From the NCBI RefSeq assembly GCF_963675965.1, contig NZ_OY780935.1, forward strand, positions 1,476,501 through 1,540,500: DNA of 64,000 bases, read 5' to 3'. The notes under the pieces were generated by a model. That model ran no database searches, was not told where the DNA came from, and saw nothing but the letters and a program-made list of their open reading frames with translations. The position numbers were made by a program, and so were the translations under genes. Every line of letters begins with the position of its first letter. The stretch's first letter is position 1. Shown piece by piece: positions 7,831 to 16,358 of the stretch. Source of the DNA: an uncultured Celeribacter sp. Lineage in GTDB: Bacteria; Pseudomonadota; Alphaproteobacteria; Rhodobacterales; Rhodobacteraceae.

Positions 7831-8640
7831 TTACCCTTCCCGGCGCAAAGATGCCCATCCGCGCGCCGCTTCGGGCAGCTCTTGCGCCCATTCCTTGCGC
7901 AATGCTTCCCGCTCGACCTCCAAAAGCGCTTCAAGCGTTGCAATCCTCTCGGTGCCCTGGCGCATATGGTCCTGAAACCTGTGCGAATGCAAAATTGTCG
8001 GACGTGCGTCCAGCGGCTCCCAGGCATCCATCACCGTCACCCGGCGCAGATTGAATTCCGGCGGCAGGACGTAAAATCGCAGATCGCTTTCCCACAGCAG
8101 GTCTTTCAAAATGATCTGATCCCGTTCAATCTGTTCATCTGCAAAAAAGCGCTCCGCCCATTCAGCCAGAAAGGCCCACATGGCCTCGGACCGTCGATAA
8201 AGAAACACGCCCGAATTGTGCTGCGGAAATGCGTAGGGGGTCACATGATCCCGTCCCTGCCGGATCAAAGACCAGTCGCGGCGCACATCATGGGCCAGCG
8301 CACATTCGAACCGGTCGAGAATGTCGAACAGATCCCCCAAAGGAGCCACGAATAGCGTATCGCAATCGACATAAAGCGTACGGTGAAAGCGGCTTTCGGG
8401 CATGGCGCGCAGCTTTTCACGCGCATGCATGTCGTAACAGGCGGTGACCCGGTCAAACAGGCCCGCAGGCAGGTTCTCGGGCAGATCCGTGACAAGGTCG
8501 ATGGTGATCTGCGGATCGTGGCGGCGCAGCGAACGCGCCGACTGGATCGCCAGATCGACATAATCGGCCCCTCCAGCCACATAGAGCACCCCCTGCTCCA
8601 GCAGCGCATCTGCCCGCATGTCATGATATGCGTCCTGCAT
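7831..8640 (-). CDS. Glycosyltransferase-like protein (GT-A fold, DxD motif)
   Basis: The 269-residue cytoplasmic protein contains TLYVDCDTLF, a DxD-type metal/sugar-nucleotide motif in the setting of GT8/GT-A enzymes, and PQHNSGVFLYRRS, a typical acceptor-side element. That suggests sugar transfer from a nucleotide-sugar, with unknown acceptor. There is no polysaccharide cluster around it. The stop codon is followed by an AT-rich gap before the lysR-type gene on the same strand. Confidence 0.65.
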   Translation of the reverse strand: MQDAYHDMRADALLEQGVLYVAGGADYVDLAIQSARSLRRHDPQITIDLVTDLPENLPAGLFDRVTACYDMHAREKLRAMPESRFHRTLYVDCDTLFVAPLGDLFDILDRFECALAHDVRRDWSLIRQGRDHVTPYAFPQHNSGVFLYRRSEAMWAFLAEWAERFFADEQIERDQIILKDLLWESDLRFYVLPPEFNLRRVTVMDAWEPLDARPTILHSHRFQDHMRQGTERIATLEALLEVEREALRKEWAQELPEAARGWASLRREG

Positions 8641-8964
8641 TCTGTCTCCCCCGGCGCGTCGGCGCTGTCTGTGAGTGCAACTCTAGGCCCTTTGCCCGGA
8701 ATATCTAGCGCCCTATCCCGGAGGCGTCGACCGGTGCGGGCCACTTGACTCTCTATACGTGCCCGCGTAAAGACCGGTTCAAATTTCCCGGAAGTACATG
8801 CCTTCCGGTCCTCAGGCCCGATGCCAGGATCGCCCCCCGTCAGCGTTATACGCCCACGGGGGCCAAGTTGCATTGGGATTTAAACTTCGCCGCGCCGCCC
8901 CCATATGGCGCATATCGTCAACGGCCCCTGATCCCGTACCGGATCGAACACAGGAGAACGGCCC
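8641..8964. other. Non-coding gap upstream of ffh with two hairpins
   Basis: No credible ORF lies in these 324 bases. Two inverted repeats are visible: CCGGAAG/CTTCCGG at 8788-8808, and CCCCCGT/ACGGGGG around 8836-8865 with a small inner GCG/CGC pair. The gap must hold the divergent promoters for the glycosyltransferase-like gene and ffh. The hairpins could be part of the ffh 5' leader. I could not find the conserved SRP RNA core. Confidence 0.5.
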
Positions 8965-10467
8965 ATGTTTGAAAATCTGTCCGAACGCCTCTCTGGCGTC
9001 TTCGACAAGCTCACCAAACAAGGTGCCCTGTCCGAAGACGACGTCAAAACCGCGCTGCGCGAAGTCCGCGTTGCCCTGCTGGAAGCCGACGTTTCGCTGC
9101 CTGTCGCGCGCGATTTCGTCAAAGCCGTCTCTGAAAAGGCCACCGGTCAGGCCGTGACCAAATCGGTCACGCCGGGTCAGCAGGTCGTCAAGATCGTGCA
9201 TGACGAACTGGTGCATGTGCTGGCTGGCGACGAAGGCGAGATTGGCACACTCAAGGTCGACAACGCCCCGGCTCCGATCCTGATGGTCGGTCTGCAGGGG
9301 GGCGGCAAAACCACGACCACGGCGAAGCTCGCCAAACGTCTGAAGGAAAAACAGGGCAAACGCGTGCTCATGGCCTCGCTCGACGTCTACCGTCCCGCAG
9401 CTATGGACCAGCTCAAGGTGCTGGGCGATCAGATCGGCGTCGACACCCTGCCGATCGTTCAAGGCCAAAAGCCCGCCGACATCGCCAAACGCGCCAAGCA
9501 ACAGGCCACCATGGGCGGCTATGACGTCTATATGCTCGACACCGCAGGTCGGCTGTCCATTGATGACGCGCTGATGAGCGAGGTGGAAGAGGTCAAGGCA
9601 ATCACCACCCCGCGCGAAACGCTGCTGGTGGTCGACGGTCTGACCGGTCAGGACGCCGTACACACGGCTGAGAATTTTGACAGCCGCATCGGCATCTCCG
9701 GCGTCGTTCTGACCCGGATGGATGGCGATGGTCGTGGCGGTGCGGCCCTGTCGATGCGTGCCGTCACCGGCAAGCCAATCAAATTCGTCGGTCTCGGCGA
9801 AAAGATGGATGCGCTGGAAGAGTTCCACCCCGACCGGATCGCTGGCCGGATTCTGGGCATGGGCGACATCGTCGCGCTGGTCGAGAAGGCTCAGGAAACC
9901 ATCGAGGCCGAACAGGCCCAGCGCATGGTCAAGCGTTTCTCCAAAGGTCAGTTCAACATGAACGACCTGAAGATGCAGCTTGAACAAATGCAAAAAATGG
10001 GCGGCATGGAAGGCATCATGGGCATGATGCCGGGCATGGGCAAAATGGCCAAACAGGTGCAGCAGTCCGGCTTTGATGACAGCATCATCAAACGCCAGAT
10101 CGCGCTCGTGAATTCCATGACCAAAAAGGAACGCGCCAACCCGGCCCTGCTGCAGGCCTCGCGCAAGAAACGGATCGCCAAAGGCGCCGGTCTTGAGGTC
10201 TCTGAGCTGAACAAACTTCTGAAAATGCACCGTCAGATGGCGGACATGATGAAGAAGATGGGCAAAATGGGCAAAGGCGGCATGCTGAAACAGGCGGTCA
10301 AAGGCATGTTCGGCAAGGGCGGCCCCGAGGGTCTGGACGATATGGATCCCGCGAAAATGGCCGAAGCCACCAAGGCGCTGCAGGGCGCCATGCCCAAAGG
10401 CATGCCCGGCATGGGCGGCGGCATGGGTCTGCCCGGCAATCTCTCGGGCCTCGGGAAGAAGAAATAA
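8965..10467 (+). CDS. ffh: Signal recognition particle protein Ffh
   Basis: The 500-residue SRP54 homologue binds signal peptides of nascent membrane proteins and the SRP RNA, and docks on FtsY. It has the helical N domain (1-90), the G domain with P-loop GLQGGGKTTTTAKL near residue 110, DTAGRL, and TRMDGDGRGG, and a Met-rich M domain (from about 300; MQKMGGMEGIMGMMPGMGKM). The C terminus is an extended Gly/Met/Lys tail. It begins a plus-strand run with ribosomal genes. Confidence 0.97.
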   Translation: MFENLSERLSGVFDKLTKQGALSEDDVKTALREVRVALLEADVSLPVARDFVKAVSEKATGQAVTKSVTPGQQVVKIVHDELVHVLAGDEGEIGTLKVDNAPAPILMVGLQGGGKTTTTAKLAKRLKEKQGKRVLMASLDVYRPAAMDQLKVLGDQIGVDTLPIVQGQKPADIAKRAKQQATMGGYDVYMLDTAGRLSIDDALMSEVEEVKAITTPRETLLVVDGLTGQDAVHTAENFDSRIGISGVVLTRMDGDGRGGAALSMRAVTGKPIKFVGLGEKMDALEEFHPDRIAGRILGMGDIVALVEKAQETIEAEQAQRMVKRFSKGQFNMNDLKMQLEQMQKMGGMEGIMGMMPGMGKMAKQVQQSGFDDSIIKRQIALVNSMTKKERANPALLQASRKKRIAKGAGLEVSELNKLLKMHRQMADMMKKMGKMGKGGMLKQAVKGMFGKGGPEGLDDMDPAKMAEATKALQGAMPKGMPGMGGGMGLPGNLSGLGKKK

Positions 10468-10472
10468 GCCAG

Positions 10473-11024
10473 ATGCGCCTCATTCCCACCATAGAAACCC
10501 AGCGCCTGCGGTTGCGCGGTCATGTCGAAAGCGACTTCGGTCCTTTCGCCGACATGTTCGCCTCCGAACGGTCGCGCTACATGCATGGGCCGCTCACCCG
10601 GCGTCAGGCATGGTTTGCCTTTTGCAGCGATGTCGCGCAATGGCAACTGATGGGTCATGGGGCGTGGGGCGTGGAACGTCTGGAAGACGGGACCTTTGTC
10701 GGTCAGGTCGCGCTCGGCAAACCGCCGCATTTCCCAGAGCTGGAACTGGGCTGGTTCGTTGTCGAAGGGTTTGAGGGCCAGGGCTATGCGCTGGAGGCTG
10801 CGACTGCAGCGCGTGACTATGCCTATGTCGAAATGGGGCGTGACACGCTTGTGTCCTATATCGATCCGCAAAACGACCGGTCGATCGCACTGGCCGAACG
10901 GATGGGCGCGACACGCGACGACAGCGCCGAACGCCCGGATGGCGAAAGCCTTGATGAGTGCCTTGTCTATCGCCACCCCACCCCCGAAGCGCTGCAGGAC
11001 GGCGGCATGGAGGCCTACGCATGA
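10473..11024 (+). CDS. GNAT-family N-acetyltransferase (RimJ/RimL-like)
   Basis: The 183-residue protein opens with IPTIETQRLRLRGHVESDF and contains the acetyl-CoA-binding stretch VEGFEGQGYALEAATAARDY plus SYIDPQNDRSIALAERMGA, the hallmarks of the RimJ/RimL branch. It likely acetylates a protein N terminus or a small amine. It starts 5 nt after ffh and its stop overlaps the next start (ATGA), so the three genes are co-transcribed. Confidence 0.85.
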   Translation: MRLIPTIETQRLRLRGHVESDFGPFADMFASERSRYMHGPLTRRQAWFAFCSDVAQWQLMGHGAWGVERLEDGTFVGQVALGKPPHFPELELGWFVVEGFEGQGYALEAATAARDYAYVEMGRDTLVSYIDPQNDRSIALAERMGATRDDSAERPDGESLDECLVYRHPTPEALQDGGMEAYA

Positions 11025-11317
11025 ACGAGACCCAAAAACGCGCCGCCGAAATCCTCAAGGAGCATCGCGAAAGCATCGACCGGCTGGATGCGATCCTCGT
11101 CTACACTCTGGGCGAACGCTTTAAGCACACCCAGGCTGTTGGCAAACTCAAGGCCGCAAACGCTCTTCCGCCGTCGGACCCGGCGCGTGAAGAAAAACAG
11201 ATTGCCCGGCTCGAAGATCTCGCACGGCGTGCGGATCTCGATCCGGAATTCGCAAAAGCCTTCCTGAAATTTATCATTCAGGAAGTCATCCACCACCACG
11301 AAAAACACCAAGAATGA
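11021..11317 (+). CDS. Chorismate mutase, AroQ type
   Basis: A 98-residue all-helical protein converting chorismate to prephenate for Phe/Tyr synthesis. The AroQ pattern is clear: a first helix with KEHRESIDRLDAILVYTLGERF, the middle LPPSDPAREEKQIARLEDLA, and a C-terminal helix with FIIQEVIHHHEKHQ. It is fused to no other domain. Its ATG overlaps the GNAT stop by 4 nt. The pairing with ffh/rpsP reflects operon position and carries no obvious pathway logic. Confidence 0.88.
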   Translation: MNETQKRAAEILKEHRESIDRLDAILVYTLGERFKHTQAVGKLKAANALPPSDPAREEKQIARLEDLARRADLDPEFAKAFLKFIIQEVIHHHEKHQE

Positions 11318-11363
11318 TCGGCTCCCAGAGCCTTCAAGTAGCTAACTCCAGGAGAAACACACC

Positions 11364-11768
11364 ATGGCTATGAAAATTCGTCTCGCCCGCGGCGGTTCCA
11401 AAAAACGCCCCTTCTACCGCATCGTTGCCGCCGACTCGCGCATGCCGCGCGACGGTCGCTTCATCGAGAAGCTGGGTACCTACAACCCGCTGCTGCCGAA
11501 AGACAGTGAAGAGCGCGTGAAAATGGACATCGACGCCATCAAAGCATGGCTCGACAAAGGCGCACAGCCGACCGACCGCGTGTCCCGCATGCTCGAAGCC
11601 GCCGGCGTCCTTGAGAAAAAAGAGCGCAACAACCCGAAAAAAGCCGTTCCGGGCAAGAAAGCTCAGGACCGCGCTGAAGAGAAAGCCGAAAAAGCAGCAG
11701 CCGCTGCCGCCGCTGCGGAAGAGGCTGCCAACGCTCCGGCTGAAGAAGAAGCTGCCGCGGAAGAATAA
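11364..11768 (+). CDS. rpsP: 30S ribosomal protein S16
   Basis: The 134-residue protein starts MAMKIRLARGGSKKRPFYRI, the S16 signature, and continues with KLGTYNPLLP and IKAWLDKGAQPTD. Compared with enteric S16 (about 82 residues) it has a long Lys/Ala/Glu-rich C-terminal tail, common in this lineage and probably disordered. SD AGGAG precedes the ATG. Followed by a GC hairpin at 11779-11798. Confidence 0.97.
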   Translation: MAMKIRLARGGSKKRPFYRIVAADSRMPRDGRFIEKLGTYNPLLPKDSEERVKMDIDAIKAWLDKGAQPTDRVSRMLEAAGVLEKKERNNPKKAVPGKKAQDRAEEKAEKAAAAAAAAEEAANAPAEEEAAAEE

Positions 11769-11778
11769 GACAGGCACG

Positions 11779-11798
11779 GTCCCGCACCTGCGGGACCT
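11779..11798 (+). promoter_or_regulatory. Stem-loop after rpsP
   Basis: Perfect 8-bp stem GGTCCCGC/GCGGGACC with a 4-nt loop 10 bases past the rpsP stop. No T-run follows, so a stability or processing element is more likely than full termination. Confidence 0.55.
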
Positions 11799-11959
11799 CC
11801 TGCACGCATTGCCCTGAAAGACGGGCCTTGCCACTGAGGCGCCGGGTTTGCATCTGCAGGTCCGGCGCTTTCTGATTGCTGGCCTGCCAGACCAGACCGC
11901 AACACTGGCGACCGGGCGGACACACCACCCCAAGACTACGATTTCAAAGGATCACGCCG

Positions 11960-12601
11960 ATGCACCATATTCCGGGGCAGTTTTCGACCTCTTTCCGCAA
12001 GGATTTGGAGCTTCTCATGCGCTGGCGCCGTGACGTGCGCCGTTTTCGCACAGATCCCATCGACCCCAACACCCTGACCCGCTGCCTGCAAAGCTTTGAG
12101 ATGGCGCCTTCTGTCGGTCTGTCCCAGCCCTGGCGGCTGGTTAGTGTCGCCAGCGACGACGCCCGCGCGGTCGCTCTGGCGAATTTCGAAGCCGCCAATG
12201 CCAGAGCGCTGGAGGGGTACGAGGGCGATGTGGCCCGGACCTATGCGACGCTCAAACTGACCGGCATGCGCGAAGCCCCTGTCCAGCTTGCCGTTTTCTG
12301 CGACGACGCCACCACCAAGGGCAAGGGCCTTGGTGCGCAGACCATGCCGGAAATGCGCCGCTATTCGGTGGTCTCGGCGATCATGCAATTCTGGCTGAGC
12401 CTGCGTGCCGAGGGCATCGGGCTGGGCTGGGTGTCGATCCTCGACCCGCAAGCCCTGTGCGAAAAGCTTGAAACACCTGACAGTTGGTCACTGGTGGCTT
12501 ATCTCTGCATCGGCTATCCCGAAGAAAACACGCAGGATCCCGAACTTGAACGTCTGGGCTGGGAGACACGTCAACCTTGCCCCGCGCTCATCGAACGGTA
12601 A
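11960..12601 (+). CDS. bluB: 5,6-dimethylbenzimidazole synthase BluB
   Basis: The 213-residue flavin-destructase has the BluB pattern LLMRWRRDVRRFRTDPI, MAPSVGLSQPWRLV and REAPVQLAVFCDD. It cleaves FMNH2 with O2 to form the lower ligand of vitamin B12. In the family an Asp near the flavin is essential, and several Asp residues fit. Placement between rpsP and rimM is unusual for a cobalamin gene. ATG 11960 was chosen because the preceding in-frame residues lack family similarity. Confidence 0.88.
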   Translation: MHHIPGQFSTSFRKDLELLMRWRRDVRRFRTDPIDPNTLTRCLQSFEMAPSVGLSQPWRLVSVASDDARAVALANFEAANARALEGYEGDVARTYATLKLTGMREAPVQLAVFCDDATTKGKGLGAQTMPEMRRYSVVSAIMQFWLSLRAEGIGLGWVSILDPQALCEKLETPDSWSLVAYLCIGYPEENTQDPELERLGWETRQPCPALIER

Positions 12602-12628
12602 TCTCTACGCAGACAGCCGGAGGACAAT

Positions 12629-13138
12629 ATGAGTGAAACCAGGATCATCGTCGGCGCCATCGCAGGGGCCTTTGGTGTGCACGGAGAGGTGCGCCTCAAA
12701 AGCTTTTGCGCGGACCCCGAGGCCATCGGCGACTACAGCCCGCTGACCAGCGAAGACGGCGCCCGCACGTTCGAACTGACCCTGACCCGCGCGATCAAGA
12801 ACGGCTTTACCGCACGTATCGACGGAGTGGACACCAAGGAAGAGGCCGATGCGCTCAAGGGTGTGACTCTGTTTGCGGACCGCGATCAGTTGCCGTCCCT
12901 GCCCGATGATGAATTTTATCACGCCGACCTGATCGGGCTGAGCGTGCTCGACACCGGCGGCACAGTGCTGGGCACGGTGCGCAATGTCCTGAACCACGGC
13001 GCTGGCGATCTGCTGGAAGTCACCGGGCCGGGGATCAATGTGCCGGTGCTTCTGCCCTTCACGCTCTCCAATGTGCCGACGGTCGATCTGGCCAGTGGCC
13101 GCATCATCGCCGATCCGCCGGAGGGGCTGTTTGCGTGA
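12629..13138 (+). CDS. rimM: Ribosome maturation factor RimM
   Basis: The 169-residue protein acts in 30S head maturation and binds S19. N-terminal RimM barrel: IIVGAIAGAFGVHGEVRLKSF. The PRC-barrel half includes FYHADLIGLSVLD and IIADPPEGLF. SD GGAGG lies before the ATG. Its stop codon overlaps the GTG start of the next gene. Confidence 0.95.
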   Translation: MSETRIIVGAIAGAFGVHGEVRLKSFCADPEAIGDYSPLTSEDGARTFELTLTRAIKNGFTARIDGVDTKEEADALKGVTLFADRDQLPSLPDDEFYHADLIGLSVLDTGGTVLGTVRNVLNHGAGDLLEVTGPGINVPVLLPFTLSNVPTVDLASGRIIADPPEGLFA

Positions 13139-13911
13139 CACGCCGTATCGTCATCCACGCCGGATTTCACAAAACCGGCACAACGACGCTGCAGCGCACG
13201 CTCGCCCTGAACGCCGCGACATTCATGCCCCATGCCGAAGTCTATCTGCAAAACGGGCTGACGCTGGCGGCGCTGCAGGATGCTGTCCTCACCTTTTCCG
13301 GCAACCGCTGCAAGGAAACGAAACGGATTATCACCGGCTGCGCCCATGATCTGTTCAGCAGTTTCGATCTCAACGACCCGCGCCCGATCCTGATCAGCAG
13401 CGAAAGCCTGTCAGGGCATTTCCCCGGTAGCGCGGGCGTCGGCAAATACGGCTCCGCCCCGGTTGCGATCGAACTGATCCGTGACGCATGGCGCGACGTC
13501 ACCGGCAGCGCCGATGGCTTTGAGGTCTATTATTCCACCCGGCGCAACGGCTGGCTGGCCTCCTGCCACTGGCAACGGCTGAGCAGCGGACGCGCTCGGG
13601 TTGATCTGGATTTCTACAGTCAGAAATATGCACAGGCCGCCGATCACACGGCCATCCTCGACGAAATCCGCCTGCGGCTTGGCGCGGCAGCGGTGCACAG
13701 TTGCGCGCTGGAGGATATGGACCATCCCGTCGAACCGGTTCTGAAAATCCTTGGCCTCACCGCCCTGCGCCCAGATTTGCGCCTGCCCCGAAACGCCAAT
13801 GTATCGCCGCCGATGGGGGTGCGCGAAAAGCTTCTGGAGCTGAACCGTTCGGAGTTGCGCGGGCAGGATTACGAACGTGCAAAACTGGCCCTGTTTCGGG
13901 GCCGGGACTGA
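13135..13911 (+). CDS. Sulfotransferase-like P-loop protein
   Basis: The 258-residue protein starts with GTG overlapping the rimM stop (GTGA). Its N terminus IVIHAGFHKTGTTTLQ is the 5'-phosphosulfate-binding loop of PAPS-dependent sulfotransferases, and LISSESLSGHFPG resembles the 3'-phosphate-binding region. A sulfated glycan or lipid acceptor is possible; none is suggested by the neighbours. It sits inside a translation-factor operon, so it may have been inserted there and kept through coupled translation. Confidence 0.72.
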   Translation: MTRRIVIHAGFHKTGTTTLQRTLALNAATFMPHAEVYLQNGLTLAALQDAVLTFSGNRCKETKRIITGCAHDLFSSFDLNDPRPILISSESLSGHFPGSAGVGKYGSAPVAIELIRDAWRDVTGSADGFEVYYSTRRNGWLASCHWQRLSSGRARVDLDFYSQKYAQAADHTAILDEIRLRLGAAAVHSCALEDMDHPVEPVLKILGLTALRPDLRLPRNANVSPPMGVREKLLELNRSELRGQDYERAKLALFRGRD

Positions 13912-13951
13912 ACATATTCCCCTGCCCCGAAAGTCAGGTTATAGAACCGCC

Positions 13952-14809
13952 ATGACAGACAGCCCCGCGACCCCCTCGCCATCCGCCGCCAACGAATCCC
14001 AAAACAAATCCCATGGCCGCCTGGCCGTGCGCCCGACCCTGCGACCGCGCGAACTGATGACCAACACCCCTGATCTGGCCGGGGTCTGGAAGGCCAAGGT
14101 CATCACCCTGTTTCCCGAGGCCTTCCCCGGCGTTCTGGGCGAAAGCCTGACCGGCAAGGCGCTGCAGGATGGGCTCTGGCAGATGGAAAAAATTCACCTG
14201 CGTGAATTCGGCATCGGCAAGCACAAGAATGTCGATGACACGCCCGCCGGTGGCGGCGCGGGCATGGTGATCCGACCTGACGTCATGGGCGAGGCCATCG
14301 ATTTCGCGATGAACGGCACTCCGCCCGACCGCGCCGACTGGCCGCTGATCTATCTCAGCCCGCGCGGGAAACGCTTTGATCAGGTCACCGCGAAACGCTG
14401 GTCACGTGCCCGCGGCATCACCATGATCTGCGGCCGGTTTGAAGGCGTCGACGACCGCGTACTCTATCATTACGGCATCGAGGAGGTGTCGCTGGGCGAC
14501 TTCGTCCTGACCGGCGGAGAAATCGCGGCGCAGGCGATGATCGACGCCACCGTACGCCTGTTACCCGGGGTTCTCGGCAATGCAGAAAGCGTCGAGGAAG
14601 AAAGCCACTCCAACGGGCTTCTGGAACACCCTCAGTTCACCCGCCCTGCCGAATGGCGCGACCTGCCGATTCCTGAGGTTCTGATGTCGGGCCACCACGG
14701 CAAGATCGCCGAATGGCGCCAGAAGATGGCCGAGAAAATCACACGCGACCGCCGTCCCGACATGTGGGAGGCCTATAAGGCCGCTCAGTCGGGCCAAACG
14801 GACGACTGA
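13952..14809 (+). CDS. trmD: tRNA (guanine37-N1)-methyltransferase TrmD
   Basis: The SPOUT-class enzyme methylates G37 with SAM and prevents +1 frameshifting. Recognisable blocks: KVITLFPEAFPGVLGESLTG, DDTPAGGGAGMVIRPDV, YLSPRGKRFDQ, ICGRFEGVDDRV, SLGDFVLTGGE and the knot loop GNAESVEEES. From ATG 13952 the protein has 285 residues with a 40-residue Ser/Pro-rich extension before the domain; ATG 14057 (MTNTPDL) would remove most of it. The true start is undecided. Confidence 0.95.
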   Translation: MTDSPATPSPSAANESQNKSHGRLAVRPTLRPRELMTNTPDLAGVWKAKVITLFPEAFPGVLGESLTGKALQDGLWQMEKIHLREFGIGKHKNVDDTPAGGGAGMVIRPDVMGEAIDFAMNGTPPDRADWPLIYLSPRGKRFDQVTAKRWSRARGITMICGRFEGVDDRVLYHYGIEEVSLGDFVLTGGEIAAQAMIDATVRLLPGVLGNAESVEEESHSNGLLEHPQFTRPAEWRDLPIPEVLMSGHHGKIAEWRQKMAEKITRDRRPDMWEAYKAAQSGQTDD

Positions 14810-14817
14810 GCGCGCGG

Positions 14818-15240
14818 TCACCCGGGAAGCCCGTCAATCCCAACGACCGCCGCCAGATCGCGGTCCCAGTCTGCGCGGCTGGACAGACAGATATGGGCCG
14901 TGGGCCGAAGATCGATCGGGCTTTCAAGCGACCCTGCGGGCACGACCAGAAGGGCCCCACCGTCAACCCCAACATCGGAATGGGAAAAAGGCAGAGCGGA
15001 CCCGCAGGTCTTGCAAAAGCTCTTCACATGACGCGATCCGGGCAAGTGAAATGTCCGAACGTGATCTTTACCCGAGAGCCAGAACAGCTGTGCCACCGAT
15101 GAAAACAGATTGGCCGAATGGGCCGATCCGCTGTCCTTTCGACAGCGTGCGCAATGACACAGGAAGAAGCTTTCGAAATCGCCGGAAATGCGGAATTTCA
15201 CTGCTCCGCAAAGACATTGACCGGTTGCATTCTGGTTCAT
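14818..15240 (-). CDS. GFA/CENP-V-domain protein
   Basis: A 140-residue zinc-binding protein of the glutathione-dependent formaldehyde-activating (GFA) family. Cysteine pattern: GQCLCGAVKF, FLCHCARCRKDSGSAH, and CKTCGSALPF, which bind two zincs in GFA-type folds. The biochemical role of most such proteins is unknown. It is on the opposite strand between trmD and rplS, so it breaks the usual trmD-rplS contiguity and convergently faces trmD with only 8 bases between stops. Confidence 0.82.
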   Translation of the reverse strand: MNQNATGQCLCGAVKFRISGDFESFFLCHCARCRKDSGSAHSANLFSSVAQLFWLSGKDHVRTFHLPGSRHVKSFCKTCGSALPFSHSDVGVDGGALLVVPAGSLESPIDLRPTAHICLSSRADWDRDLAAVVGIDGLPG

Positions 15241-15604
15241 TCTGGATCCTCCCGATTGCCCGACATGGTCGCGCCAGCCGAGTATGAGCGCGCTCCCCCC
15301 AAGCCTATAGCCGTTGGAGCCTTCCTCACCAAGGCAGATTGCGCCTCTTGCAGGGCTTCGGGCTTGCCAGACAGGGGACAAACGCCTATAGAGCAGCGGT
15401 CTGCTGAACGGGAATCGTTTCGCGGACCGTTTTGTATTTGTCCGGTCGTTTCTTCAGCGACCACGACGGATAAGCACGGACGACCAAGTAAACACGCTTG
15501 AACCCTCCCGCGGGCATCACCTGATGGACCCGATCGAAGACGCGGAGCTCTGAGGCGGATGAAACCTTCGTGGACAACAACCACGAGCAAATTGGAGAAT
15601 AGCG
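15241..15604. other. Gap between GFA gene and rplS
   Basis: Divergent promoter region of 364 bases without a credible ORF. A small hairpin CGTGG/CCACG (about 15569-15585) lies just ahead of the rplS ribosome-binding site TTGGAGAAT. Because trmD no longer reads directly into rplS, rplS-rpmE should have its own promoter here. I could not pick one with confidence. Confidence 0.45.
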
Positions 15605-15979
15605 ATGGATCTTATCGCCCAACTCGAAGCTGAGCAGATCGAAGCGCTCGGCAAAAGCATCCCGGACTTCAAAGCCGGTGACACCGTTCGCGTCGGTTAC
15701 AAAGTGACCGAAGGCACGCGCACCCGTGTGCAGAACTACGAAGGTGTCTGCATCTCCCGCAAAAACGGCAAGGGCATCGCTGGCTCTTTCACCGTGCGCA
15801 AGATTTCCTTCGGTGAAGGCGTGGAACGTGTGTTCCCGCTCTATTCCACCAACATCGATTCCATCGAGGTCGTTCGTCGTGGCCGCGTCCGTCGCGCCAA
15901 ACTGTACTACCTCCGTTCGCGCCGCGGCAAATCTGCCCGCATCGCGGAAGTTTCCAACTACAAGCCGCTCGAAGCGTAA
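15605..15979 (+). CDS. rplS: 50S ribosomal protein L19
   Basis: The 124-residue L19 with IPDFKAGDTVRVGYKVTEG, RVQNYEGVCISRKN, SFGEGVERVFPLYSTNIDSI and RRAKLYYLRSRRGKSARI; it sits at the subunit interface. Complete. Followed after 11 bases by rpmE in the same transcript. Confidence 0.97.
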   Translation: MDLIAQLEAEQIEALGKSIPDFKAGDTVRVGYKVTEGTRTRVQNYEGVCISRKNGKGIAGSFTVRKISFGEGVERVFPLYSTNIDSIEVVRRGRVRRAKLYYLRSRRGKSARIAEVSNYKPLEA

Positions 15980-15990
15980 GGACCTGACCG

Positions 15991-16212
15991 ATGAAAAAAG
16001 ATACGCATCCCGACTACCACTTCATCGACGTCAAAATGACCGACGGCACCATCGTTCAGATGCGCTCCACCTGGGGCGCCGAAGGCGAAACGCTGTCCCT
16101 CGACATCGACCCGACCGTGCACCCGGCATGGACCGGCGGCAACTCCCGCCTGATGGACGCCGGTGGCCGTGTGTCCAAGTTCAAAAACAAATACGCGGGT
16201 CTCGGCTTCTGA
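15991..16212 (+). CDS. rpmE: 50S ribosomal protein L31
   Basis: A 73-residue L31 starting MKKDTHPDYHFIDVKMTDGT and ending FKNKYAGLGF. The CxxC zinc motifs of Zn-binding L31 are absent (no cysteine in the protein), so this is the C-minus form, usual for the group. A terminator follows. Confidence 0.95.
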   Translation: MKKDTHPDYHFIDVKMTDGTIVQMRSTWGAEGETLSLDIDPTVHPAWTGGNSRLMDAGGRVSKFKNKYAGLGF

Positions 16213-16238
16213 GCCTGGCAGACCTTTCGGTATTGGAA

Positions 16239-16266
16239 AGACCCGCCATCTCTGGCGGGTCTTTTT
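16239..16266 (+). terminator. Terminator after rplS-rpmE
   Basis: Ten-base perfect stem AGACCCGCCA/TGGCGGGTCT with a 4-nt loop, then a run of five T. Confidence 0.92.
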
Positions 16267-16358
16267 CGTTTCAGTGCCTATCAATGTCTGTTTTCGGGAC
16301 GTGTTGGAGGGCCACTCGCCTGCGTGCGCTCCGCCCCCCCCATCATCATGCCTTAGGC

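Noticed and set aside
8760..8880. CRISPR-like or tandem repeats
   Set aside because: Only isolated inverted repeats were seen here; no regularly spaced direct repeats were found anywhere in the window.
8641..8964. SRP RNA (ffs) gene beside ffh
   Set aside because: The conserved domain IV core (GGAAGG paired with AGCAG-like loop) is absent; GGAAG occurs only inside a perfect hairpin that does not fit.
8812..10230. 472-codon minus-strand frame across ffh
   Set aside because: Antisense shadow; ffh on the plus strand is unmistakable.
11770..11959. Possible cobalamin riboswitch before bluB
   Set aside because: A GCCACTG string and CCAGACCAGACC occur, but the remaining conserved cobalamin elements (the GGTG...TCC part and a full B12 box) could not be found in order.
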